Shown: positions 12,022 to 21,826 of the stretch, piece by piece
Numbering within the stretch: position 1 is the stretch's first letter
How the letters are laid out: each line of letters opens with the position of its first letter
NCBI GenBank assembly: GCA_010093685.1
Contig: MU006220.1
Span: forward strand, 155,502 to 219,501
Length of the DNA stretch: 64,000 bases
DNA from: Ophiobolus disseminans
Lineage: Eukaryota; Ascomycota; Dothideomycetes; Pleosporales; Phaeosphaeriaceae
Reading direction: 5' to 3'
The notes under the pieces: generated by a model
Told to the model about the DNA's origin: nothing
Database searches by the model: none
Seen by the model: the letters and a program-made list of their open reading frames with translations, nothing else
Translations under genes and position numbers: made by a program

Positions 12022-14486
12022 GGTGGTTGTCTCGGAATGCCAGATGTTCAAGTCAAAGGAAGTCGCAGTCGTGCAGTCGCAGGGGCGGGTGTCGGTGCGG
12101 TGCGGAGTAGAAATTAAGAGTATACGATGTGCGGTTGGGGGTCGTTATAGCGTCGTCATGGGAATGGTGGTGGTGTGCAAAGGGAGGTGAATTGGGACAT
12201 GTTTGTGAAGTAGTCGAGTTAGTCCGTGGCCAGGGATTATAGTCAGGGAAGCCACGACCACCACCGTGAGCCACACCAAATTTAGCCCCGCCCCGCTCAT
12301 CAACCATTCACCGCTGCACCTGGAACTCCCAAGTCCGCAATGACGCTGCATCACACACACGAGTGACGCCAGCATCTACAGTCTGAGTTGCCCTTCTCTA
12401 CACTTAATTCACACTTCACATCCACCGCCAGGTGTCCGGATGACGCGGTGTTGCACGAACCCTTCGATGCGACCTTGTCTCAAATACTGGAGTTAACCAA
12501 TATGAAACAGCCGCTAAAACAGCCACCTGTTGGTCTGCCGCACGGCGGCCTCAGAGCAGCCTCTCAGCTCTTGTAAGGAAGGCTTGTTTCGTCAAGGCCG
12601 CCATCTCAACATGATGATTAGCTGTGGTCACCTCGACGCCTCTAAATACATTTCGAATTCCATCGCAATGGCCAACACCCCAAGGATAACGCATATACAT
12701 ACAGGCGCATTGCTCTACAGAATGCCTGATCCGCCGGCTATCAGGGTATGATTCTCTATTTGACATCTCGCATGGCCTGTGACCCGACGGCTCAATCACA
12801 GTAACCCGGTTGTAGGTACTTCGAGATCGCATGCCCTGTTCATTCCTAGCAATAACATAGGAATGTAAAACGGGCTTTTCACGACTTGGAAGGAGTATGG
12901 CCAGTATCTTTTGATTATAGCAGAACATGCCAGCTGTGCTATCATCTCGAAAGATCTGCTTCTCCAGGAGTCGTCGTAATCAGTGGTGCTTTAGATTAGG
13001 TGATGCAACCCCGCCACACTGTGTAGGATGGACCCCTGCGTTGACGGAGGAAGGAACCCGCACCCCAGTCGATCCCTGCGTCGGCCACGCCTTCCAGACC
13101 ATCCGATGTCCGCGACACCATCACCACCACTGACGAGCAACACCAACAAGGTGTTGAGGATTGTAATCGGCCAGGACCACCAATACGTATCCCGGACCTA
13201 CGCCTGTAGGCCAACTTCACGAATTGGCTCATCGACTATCTATGCCAGCAGCTGCGAATCCAAGCTGGACAATCGAAAAGATGTGGTCAGCTACCGGAAA
13301 GCTCCCTCAAAAAGTGCGCCGCTTCTACATATTGCATCGCTTGAAGTTGGACACAGTAACCGTCTTCATCATTGATAGCCAGTTTACGTCCTCAACAGCC
13401 TAGGCACTACAACGTGAACAGTCTCCATACTAAGCTCTAAGACAGTAATATACAGCACGATCAAGTGCAGTACCCTTCCACCATGCTCTATTACTACCGT
13501 CAGAGATGACTGCATCAAGCTATTTGCAAGGCTGCTCAGTTCATGAATACCATGCACCAAGACCACGCATTATGGGCTGGACAAATATACATGAGGCTGA
13601 TAGTTGGGTGGACTTTCGCCAATCGAGTGACATACTTTGGGCGGGCGGTGAGATGTTTCCCTTTTACCCATTATCTACGCGCTGTGTCGGCGCGAGATGA
13701 GGTGCAGCTTCGTGGAAAATTCAATCAATCCTGCGTTTGATCGTCCTTCCCCTCGCGTCAACGATGTCGGTCCTCAGTTGTTTGTCGTCGTTGTTTCTTC
13801 TTCTCCTTTTCAACCAAGTCGAAATCAATCAGTCATTTCAGTCGTATTAAAAAGCCAAAATGTTAGACTTAAGAGAGTTTAAAGTATCGCAAACCGCAAA
13901 ATACGATGTCACGATCAAAGCACGATCGCAAACAAGCGCCCGTCATGGAAGTTTTGAAACGGGAAGGAGCGCTAAGCCATGCGCACCATCCCGAAATGGG
14001 GCAAGTTTCAAAACACTCGTTTCTCCACCACAGAACCCACTCATCTCGTTTCTCGACTCTCGCATAAGGACCAGATCGCGTTATACTCCTACAGGCAAGA
14101 TTGCTGCCTCATCGAGATTGACAAGACTTGGTTTCAGTTCATGCCGCTCGGTAGGTACCCCAAGACCGGGAAAGCGTGGACGACTGTCACGAAGGATCGA
14201 TGCATCGACCCTGATTCCCGGAATGAATTGTTGCGCGAGTGTCATGGACATGGTGTAGGCGCTGAGAACATGTCAAGGGCATCTTCATATAAAGGTTTGC
14301 GGACAGCCTCGTGGTTCATTTTCTCTCATCATTCTACGGGCCAGTCCTTCTTTCGTCGTTCATTCGTTCTTTAACACACATTCACTTGTTCAAACTACAT
14401 TCATTCATTTATCGTGATCCGGGATCACTAGCATTCAAAGCAACTACACATATCATCCCAGACTCAACACCATACCAACCGCCAAA
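12022..14486. other. Long divergent intergenic region upstream of the AA9 gene
   Basis: About 2.5 kb between the RabGAP start (minus) and the AA9 start (plus). No ORF has recognisable domains. An ORF at 13979-14374 overlaps the AA9 core promoter and was not accepted as a gene. The right end carries the AA9 TATA box and leader. Confidence 0.5.
14288..14293 (+). promoter_or_regulatory. TATA box of the AA9 gene
   Basis: TATAAA in the context CATATAAAGG, about 195 bp upstream of the AA9 ATG, followed by pyrimidine-rich sequence suited to transcription start. The placement implies a 5' leader of about 150-170 nt. Confidence 0.5.
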
Positions 14487-15573
14487 ATGCTCTCCAAGAC
14501 TATCATCGCAACCGCCCTCATCTCCGCCGTCTCGGCCCACCAGAACTGGCACCAACTCTGGATCAACAACGAGACCCCAGGCTACCAAGTCGGCATCCGG
14601 ATGCCGCCCTCGAACAGCCCCGTCGTCGACGTCACCAGCAACGACATGGCCTGCAACGTGCCCTCCACCAACGGCGGCGCCGTTGAAACCGTCGAGGCCA
14701 ACGCCGGCGACAGCATCAAGGTCAAGTGGGACCAGTCCGGCCACCCAGGCCCGATTACGCACTTCCTCCTTCCCGTCGAGGACGCGGCTACCGCTACGGG
14801 CGCCGGCGCTGGATGGTTCAAGATCGACGAAGTGGACTATGTTGATGGAAAGTGGGCGAACGAAATCATGGGCGCCAACGACATGACGCATGAATTCAAA
14901 CTCCCAACTGGCCTTCCTAGCGGACAGTACCTCGTACGTCTTCCATCTATATCCATCCACCCTCCCCCATCCAAACCTCTACTAAGACAAACCACAGCTC
15001 CGCTCCGAAATGCTCGCCCTGCACGGCGCCCAAACCGTCGGCGGCGCACAATGGTACATGGGCTGCGCACAGCTCAAGATCACCGGCACCGGCACCGGTT
15101 CCTGCGGCCCCACGATTTCCATCCCCGGAGAATACAAAGCCGAGGATGCAAATATCTATATCCCGAATGTGTACAATGGCTTCGACGCGACAAAGTTCAC
15201 TGCGCCCGGCGGCCCTGTTGCGACGTGCGGAGGTGCGGGAAGTGCGCCTGCGCCGAGTGTTCCGTCATCGACGCCTAAGCCGGCGAACTCGACTGTCCCC
15301 GTGGCGAGCCCCGTTGCGTCATCTGTTGCATCTCCCATTTCTGAGGCATCTGCTACGCCAGTGGCGGTTGAGACGCCCGTTTCTACTCCCATTTCCACCC
15401 CTTCCGTACCTAGCAACGGCACTGCGCCCATTTCCTCGCCTCCTGCGTCCACCACACCGTCTACCGGTGCGGGCGGTGCGCTGCCCGAGAAATTCACGCT
15501 CGCGACCTTTATCTCTTGGCTTGAGGCCAAGGCGGCACCCAAGGCGCGTCGTCATGCGAGGGCTTTGTACTGA
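14487..15573 (+). CDS. AA9 lytic polysaccharide monooxygenase (secreted)
   Basis: Exons 14487-14933 and 14998-15573 (64-nt intron) give 340 residues. A 17-residue signal peptide ends ...AVSA and leaves His18 as the mature N-terminus, the first ligand of the copper histidine brace. The second His is His86 in SGHPGP, and the axial Tyr is Tyr169 in QWYMGCAQ. The family uses one copper ion and a reductant with O2 or H2O2 to cleave cellulose or hemicellulose oxidatively outside the cell. The catalytic domain ends near residue 235; a Ser/Thr/Pro/Val-rich linker follows, then a C-terminal segment LPEKFTLATFISWL plus a basic tail instead of a CBM1 cellulose-binding module. The splice joins QYL to LRSEMLALH, matching the conserved AA9 core. 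Confidence 0.95.
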
Positions 15574-16149
15574 GCGGAGCGTGTTTAGGGGACGATGGAG
15601 TAGGAGATGAAGGATGATGTTCATATGTATATATTTTTGAGTTGCGTACCTTACCTTTCTTGTTCTATATCATTTTTTTCTCGATAGCGAAGTTTCTGAT
15701 GAGTGTTTCGTGGAGTGTGTTGTGTGAATGTCGTCGTACTGTGGGCCCTGGGGCTATTGAGGTACACCGTGTTTGATAGGGCATGGTATGTTGTAGAGAG
15801 TGTGCGTGTAAGAGCGTTTAACATCAGTCCAGTCACAAACAGCGCGCGTGTCAAGAATGCTCAGTATCTCCATAGTACCACGACCTGTTCCTATTCAGAG
15901 TGGCGAAATTGGTCACGATTGTTTATTGGAAAGAGACGAAGACTTAAACATGTTGGTCATATTAAGTATTATCGTAATCGCTGTATCGTACAGTATTCTC
16001 TTCTCCCCATATCAGTTCCATCCCGTCTGATAACGTGGTATAATGCGTAAAGTCGTAAACAAATACAGGTGTAAAAACAATCTCGAAGTCATGCCGAAGC
16101 AAACTTCCTCTTCAACCACCATCCTGTCCATCAACGCACAGCGACACCC
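15574..16149. other. Convergent intergenic spacer
   Basis: About 580 bp between the AA9 3' end and the MARVEL gene 3' end. No coding potential seen; AT-richer 3' flanks. Confidence 0.5.
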
Positions 16150-17043
16150 TTAGTAGTTCGTCGCAGGCGTGTTATGATAAGTGCCCGTAGGCGCAGTATG
16201 ATACCCACCACTAAGACCCTTCTTATGATGCGCACCTGCATACTCAGTACCTGGCGCCGCAACAGTCGATCCGGTGTAGGCAGTATCGTGGCTTGGGCGG
16301 ACATCGTGACCGGGAGCAACAAGGCCGCCAGTAGTAGTAGCAGGAACAGTACCGACTTCAGGGTCGCGCAGACCGCGCTTACGCTGGTTGCGCTGCCAGA
16401 ACTTGACGCCGGAGCCGCGAGTGTAGCCGTTTGATGGGCTGGGGCCGTAGCGCTTCTCTTTCTTGTGGTGGCGGCTGAGGAAGAGGGCCATGGGGATGGA
16501 GATGAGGAAGAGGAAGCTGGGTGGACGTTAGTATGTGTGAGGATAGAAGGGATGAAGTGGGACTTACGCTCCGAGGATGGCGACGGCGAAGCACGCAGTG
16601 TTGAGTCTGCAGATCGAGCCGAGGGAGGCTGAGTAGGTAATCTGGTTGCCCTGGTCGTTTGAGCCGAAACCCTCCTTCGAGTCCGAGGGTCCATTTCCAA
16701 GAGGCGTCTCGACATCGCCAGTGCAAGACGATGCGCCATCGCGGGTCAAGACAGCAATGGCAATCATAGCGCCGGCGCAAGCAAGGTCGAGGATCATGCC
16801 AAGGAGAGCGAAGAAGCTCTTCCCGCCAAGGAAGCATGTCAGGAGGACGGCGAAGATGGTGTATAGTACAACACCGCCTGCCATGCCGGTGACGGCTTGT
16901 TGCCAGACGGGAATAGAGACATTGCGGTCTGCTTGCACGGCAAGGAAGTAGGAGTAGATGCCGAGGATGATACCAGCGCAGCAGAACTCAAGGGCGTAGA
17001 GGGCAGTTGAGCCCAGGCGCAGGGCAGCGCCGCCGATAGCCAT
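16150..17043 (-). CDS. MARVEL-like four-span membrane protein
   Basis: Exons 17043-16568 and 16516-16150 (51-nt intron) encode 280 residues. Four hydrophobic helices are visible: about 12-34 (LEFCCAGIILGIYSYFLA), 47-72 (AGGVVLYTIFAVLLTCFL), 74-98 (LLGMILDLACAGAMIAIAVL) and 148-172, the last completed by exon 2 (FLFLISIPMALFL). The loop before helix 4 has Cys residues; the C-terminal ~100 residues are hydrophilic, with HHKKEKRYGPSPSNGY and Gly/Thr/Tyr-rich repeats. This matches fungal MARVEL-domain proteins of the plasma membrane or its microdomains; specific function is unknown. The start at 17043 (MAIGGAALRLG) begins just before helix 1; a longer ORF reaching 17322 adds implausible sequence. 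Confidence 0.82.
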
Positions 17044-18399
17044 TATGTTTGAAGTAGAATTATAGAAGTGAAAAGGGTATCTTTGGTTTAGCAGTGCAAG
17101 GTGGGCTAGTTGGTGTATCGGTGAGTCTGATATCGAGGTGAGATCATACCAGGCGCAAGGGCGTGGTTTATGTATCGTCAAAGGGCAGCCATGACGACAG
17201 CCTTGCTCGCGGCAATTCCATGGTTCACCCAACACAATCGAAGTTTCCTTGTTGTTCGCATGCAGGTGTGGCGATCGCAGTGAACCGGTCTTGGCCGATG
17301 ACGTCGAGTAGCGCCATCTCATCTAACCCAACGCCAAATCCAGACTTCTTAGACGTGTAGCCGACGTGAACCACAGGACAAGTTCAGTCTAGCCTGACGG
17401 GCCGACGTCACACGGCCATGCGCTGTGCCTTGGAGATGGAAATTTCCTGTCCAGGGAATAATGTCGGATGACGCTGCTCAGCCACAGATGACAGGTACGA
17501 TGCAGGTGCCCTGCAGGTCAAAGCCGTTGAGATCGAGGCGTTCATCGGTTGAGCAACCGAGTGCTGACTGCGTCGGTTGGAGCCGTATATTGCGCGGGTT
17601 GAACGTGTCTTATGAATGAGGCATTTGCGCACACAGTTCACGGCTTCGATGGCCGAATCCGAGACGCTCTTGATGTTGTGTCACCTGAGCGCAGTGCAGT
17701 GCAGTGCAGTGACGAAGTGTCTCGCGCAAGGAAAACGTGAGGTTCCGTGGCTGAGGCACGCTTGACGTCGAGGTGCTTGAGGCTTGTTGGCAGGACCCTG
17801 CAGTTCTTCGGAGCTTTTCCGTGAAGCCTTACCCGGAGCCGACTCCACTTCACGATGATATGTCTAGTGCGATCTGTGCTAGTTGAGGTGTTCCAAGGTT
17901 CGGCATGGTGTGCCCGCTATCACTGTTTCCAGTTTTGACTTGACGAGATGACGTTTGTTGTCGGGTTTAGCTTCCTGTGGTCCGAAATTGAATCGCTTGA
18001 CAAAACATACACCTAGTGCGACAAGAAGAGAATGCTTAGAGCACCATGTCCATGTTTGGTCGTGGATAGTCAGTTTGACGGCTATATCCATGGAAGCTAC
18101 ATAGCTCTATGAGAGTTTGGTTTCATAGTTCAGTTAATGTGCATCGAGACAGGAATTTGCTCCCCACCTTGCAAACCATCTAGCCAAGGCTAGCATTATG
18201 CGATTAGACGGCTCGTGTCTTTGATAGTGTTGCAAGATACTAATGCAAAAGGCGTGTGTCTACGTGATGGAGATTATGAGAGACTTATTGCAAAACTGTG
18301 ATTTTCTGCATTCGTGTACCTCATCGGCCCATGCCATTCAGGATATATCCTAGGGTATCATACCAAAACGCCAATACTCCCCTCTACCAAGACGCTCAT
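17044..18399. other. Intergenic region upstream of the MARVEL gene
   Basis: About 1.36 kb without a convincing gene. It contains a (GCAGT)4 repeat at 17691-17710 and otherwise only short ORFs without domains. Confidence 0.5.
17691..17710. repeat. (GCAGT)4 pentanucleotide microsatellite
   Basis: Four perfect tandem copies of GCAGT in intergenic sequence. Confidence 0.85.
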
Positions 18400-18923
18400 T
18401 TATGCCTTCGCCTTCCCCTTCCCAGCCGGTCTTCCACGCTTCTTCGCCGGTGCTCCAGCAACAGCTTGTCCCTCCCCCCTTCCCTCTGCAGCCTTCATCC
18501 TGTCAAGCTCTTGCTTCAGCATCGTCTCGAGCGCATCGTTTCGACGTGTCAGAAGCATTACGTCATCTGTGTTTATAACCTTTCGGCCACCGTGCTTGGA
18601 GAAGACCTCGAGGTCCCGAGCGGTGTTGGCTGTGCGTCGGGTTAGCGGAGGCTCTGATCGGTGTAGGCCGTAAACTAAACCACAGCATGAAACATGGGGT
18701 AAAGCGCACCGATCTGCGTATACACGAGCTCAGTCAATGCGCCGATGAACTGTGGTGTTGCGTTGAGATCCGATGTGAGGCATTCTTCGTCGATGTATTG
18801 GCCGATTGAGTACCAGAGGGCAGACTTGAGGCGCTACAGTCACATCGTTAGCATCCAACACATGAAGAGGTTTTAGAATCAGAGTCGTACCTCTTCCTTA
18901 TCTGCAGCGTCATTCGAGGCCAT
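18400..18923 (-). CDS. CENP-S / MHF1 histone-fold protein
   Basis: Exons 18923-18891, 18833-18710 and 18629-18400 (introns 57 and 80 nt) encode 128 residues. No exon is long enough to stand out as an ORF. The joined protein reads MASNDAADKEE, then RLKSALWYSIGQYIDEECL (helix 1 of the CENP-S histone fold), ELVYTQ, DLEVFSKHGGRKVINTDDV and LLTRRNDALETMLKQ, and ends in a basic tail GRPAGKGKAKA. CENP-S pairs with CENP-X (MHF2) and works in the CENP-T-W-S-X centromere complex and with FANCM-type helicases in DNA repair. The donor of intron 2 (GTGCGC) is weak, but it keeps the frame and a GCTAACC branch-like sequence precedes the acceptor. The minus-strand start lies 369 bp from the divergent PGA2 gene. 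Confidence 0.85.
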
Positions 18924-19292
18924 GATTGACTATGGGTGTGTGTAGATGGGGTACAATACCGTGGGATGACGCGACGCGTCGATCTAGAGCCAATCGGTGG
19001 TCAGCGGGCAACCGTGGGTGATTTGCGGCAGGGGTCCAGCCATGGGAGACTTGCGACATTTCATTTTGAGGGAATTACTTCTTCACTCAACGAATTCCAG
19101 ACAAAGATTTCTACGTCTACATAATCACCAGCAACACTCTGTTCCTCATCGAGAAGACCTCGTACCCCACGACTCAGAGAAACCGCGCGACCCTATTCCC
19201 ATCGCAACAACCCGCCGAAGTCGCACAGCGCGCAACTCATCCTCTACACCCTCACGCAGATTCTGCCCTATCAACATCACACACACCTCAAA
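18924..19292. other. Divergent promoter region, CENP-S and PGA2
   Basis: 369 bp between two divergently transcribed small genes, likely a shared promoter region. No ORF of interest. Confidence 0.45.
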
Positions 19293-19721
19293 ATGGACTA
19301 CATATTCGACAACCTCTCCATCGCTAAAGACCGACTGGTCTCCAACTCGATAAAATCCTTCGAGGGCATGACCGCCCAGCGCTGGATCCGCGTCATCGTC
19401 ATCGTAGGCGGCTACATGCTCGTGCGGCCATACCTGCTCAAGTTCGCCGCAGACCGGCAGAAGGCGCAATTCGAGAAGGAGGCGGACGAACTAGGTCTGG
19501 GCGAGGGTAGGGGCCCGAATGCGAATGATCTAAGAGGTGGAAAGGCGACGAAGGGTACGAATGATGGCGCAGGGAAGGTGCTGGGAGAGGTCAAGGATGA
19601 AGGCAAAGAAGACTGGGGAAACAGCACGAAGACGAGGCAGAGGAAGAATGTGGAGAAGAAGTTGATGGAGGCGGAGGAGTTGGAGGAGGAAAGGGAGATT
19701 CGGCAGTTTTTGAGGGATTAG
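19293..19721 (+). CDS. PGA2-family ER trafficking protein
   Basis: A single exon of 142 residues. A hydrophobic segment at about 33-49 (VIVIVGGYMLVRPYLL) follows an N-terminal amphipathic region; the rest is charged, with FAADRQKAQFEKEADE after the membrane span and a Glu/Lys-rich C-terminus ending EREIRQFLRD. This is the layout of the Pga2 family (processing of Gas1 and alkaline phosphatase), small ER/nuclear-envelope proteins needed for export of some secretory cargo in yeast. It starts at the first ATG of the frame, after pyrimidine-rich leader sequence. Confidence 0.85.
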   Translation: MDYIFDNLSIAKDRLVSNSIKSFEGMTAQRWIRVIVIVGGYMLVRPYLLKFAADRQKAQFEKEADELGLGEGRGPNANDLRGGKATKGTNDGAGKVLGEVKDEGKEDWGNSTKTRQRKNVEKKLMEAEELEEEREIRQFLRD

Positions 19722-20228
19722 ACGCGCGGGTCCAGAGTTGGATGGACGTGCATCGGATGGTCGATATGGGACGTTGCTGGGTCGCGAACAAGCTTTTTCT
19801 GGTGCGCGAACCTTTCTGCTGTGGTACCAATATTGGATGGAATGTGGGTTGTCAACCAAGAAAGTGTGGCCGGACAATGCATTCCGATCAGATTGGTAAG
19901 GCCTGCATATGACTGTGAAGTCATGAGAAAGAGCCGGAAGATGAAGATGATTTCAGCTGCTGCAGGTAATATTTTCAAGGTTCCTTACACCTTTCAAATC
20001 AGAGCCCGTTCAAGACGCATAACCAGTCGCTGAGTTCTTATCTCTTTTCATGTTTCCATCTCAGTACCAACCTGCATGAAGTTCTACGCTACACGCGCGG
20101 TATCCAGGAATTTGACGCGTATCTACGCGCCCCATCACCTTTTCTTGCTTCCCACTATCAGCAGCTATCAATGACTGAGTCTGCTCGTCTCCGCGCCTTG
20201 ATAGACTCTTCCACCTCAGACCCATTGC
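19722..20228. other. Intergenic spacer upstream of the AA11 gene
   Basis: About 500 bp with the PGA2 3' flank and AA11 promoter. No gene seen. Confidence 0.5.
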
Positions 20229-21826
20229 ATGCTGGACATCATGGCTCTCCTTGTCATTCTCAGCGCGCTCAGCGCCCTCCCCCTAACCCACGCCCACATG
20301 CAAATGATCAACCCCTCGCCCCTTCGGGACCCATACGCAAATCGTCCCAACGAACCCAAAGATTGGAACATCCTGGTGCCACTGCATCCAGATGGCAGCG
20401 ACTTTTCATGCAAAGGCTACCAATGGAACACGCCCTGGACACCAACAGCGACCTATGAAGCTGGCAAGACGTACAAAATGGAGCTCAAAGGTGGAGCCAC
20501 GCATGGAGGTGGAAGCTGCCAGCTCAGCTTGAGCTTCGATCGTGGCGTGATCTTCAGAGTCATCAAGAGCATCGAAGGAGGCTGTCCGGAGCAGAAGCAG
20601 TATAGCTTCACAGTCCCGCATGAGCTAGGGACCATGAACGCGAAGAGAACCACCGGGCTACTTTCCTGGACTTGGTACGTGTAGTCGTTCTTGAGAAGAG
20701 CAGTCGAATGGGGCTAACGGTCTGATGCAGGTTCAATAGACTTGGAAATAGAGAGATGTATCAAAGCTGTGCAGTCGTCGATATCGTACCATCAGGCTCG
20801 CACAAACGAGACACACCCTCGAAGCAGATCAGCACACGCGACGTTGCAGAAGCCAACGCTGCAGCTCAGACCGCCCTCTCATCCTACCCAGAGCTCTTTG
20901 TGGCGAATTTGGCTGGCGTTAATGACTGCGTTACGAAAGAGACGGTCGATGTTATCTTAGACAGCCCAGGGGCTGATGTTGATTTTGCGGGTGGAGAAAG
21001 TGCTGGTGCAAGGCCGAGCTTCGAGAAAGGTCGGTATACGGGACGGGGGAATAAGAGCGCTGGGAGCTCTGCCTCGTCAATGTCGGCACCGCCGAGTTCG
21101 CCTGGTGGGTCTGGGACAGGAGATGATGGACGGTGGCATGGTGGGGATGGACAGAAGCAACAGTCATCGACGAGCCGAGGCGGTGCATCTGGAACAGGCG
21201 ACGATGGACAGTGGCATGGTGGGAACGGGCACCAACAGCAACCGTCGACTAATCAAGATGGTTCGCCAGTTCCGAAATCAGGTCAGGAACAGCCAGCACA
21301 GCAAGCTCCACAAGCCGCCTTGAACCAAGCGGACTTGCAACAGCCGACAGATATTACCACTGGCAAGAAGCCATCTTTCAAAGCCGAGAAAGCACTCGAA
21401 GCATATTTAGCTAAACTATACGGTGGATCAGCACCGAAAGAGAAGCGAGAAGTTGCTCCAATTCCAGCATTACGAGAACGAGGCGCAGAGTCTTTCAACG
21501 ACGAAACCTCAGCAAAGCCTGCTCGAGAGCCAAAGCCAGAATCAGAGAGCCCAGCACCGTGCAAGCATGGTGATCACACGACCTCCTCGGCCCTCGCTCA
21601 AGAGTTCGCCGATATTGCCGGCGAAGACGGACCGCCGTCCTTCTATCCGAACGATGACTCCGAGTATGTCTCCTCCTTGAGCGACTTGAACTCTTCAGAT
21701 AAGCTCTCGAAACGTAGAGTGTGTTCAAAGATCACGAGAGAGGTCGCGACATGCCGCGCACCAAATCGCTGGCTAAAGCGAGGCGCGTGTAGGTGGGGTT
21801 GTGGACGAAAAGGTCGCACTGTGTAG
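20229..21826 (+). CDS. AA11-type lytic polysaccharide monooxygenase with long low-complexity C-terminus
   Basis: Exons 20229-20674 and 20731-21826 (56-nt intron) give about 513 residues to the first stop. The signal peptide ends LTHA, leaving His23 (HMQMINPSP) as N-terminal copper ligand; the second His is in GGATHGGGSC (His92), and the core closes with SIEGGCP and the spliced WFNRLGNREMYQSCAV, with the likely axial Tyr159. These are hallmarks of AA11, copper monooxygenases active on chitin. After about residue 165 the protein is low-complexity with two 26-residue repeats, several dibasic KR sites and a Cys-containing end (CRWGCG). The frame stays open after the TAG at 21824-21826, so the true C-terminus is uncertain. 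A second in-frame ATG at 20241 would also give a signal peptide. Confidence 0.85.
21110..21265 (+). repeat. 78-bp coding tandem repeat in the AA11 linker
   Basis: Two consecutive 78-bp units each encode about 26 residues beginning SGTGDDG(R/Q)WHGG. They lie in the linker after the AA11 catalytic core, a region prone to slippage. Confidence 0.8.

Noticed and set aside
13979..14374. 131-codon ORF before AA9
   Set aside because: It overlaps the AA9 TATA box and leader, an alternative frame is equally open, and there is no recognisable family.
17044..17322. N-terminal extension of the MARVEL protein ORF
   Set aside because: The added residues have no membrane or family character; the ATG at 17043 is placed right before helix 1.
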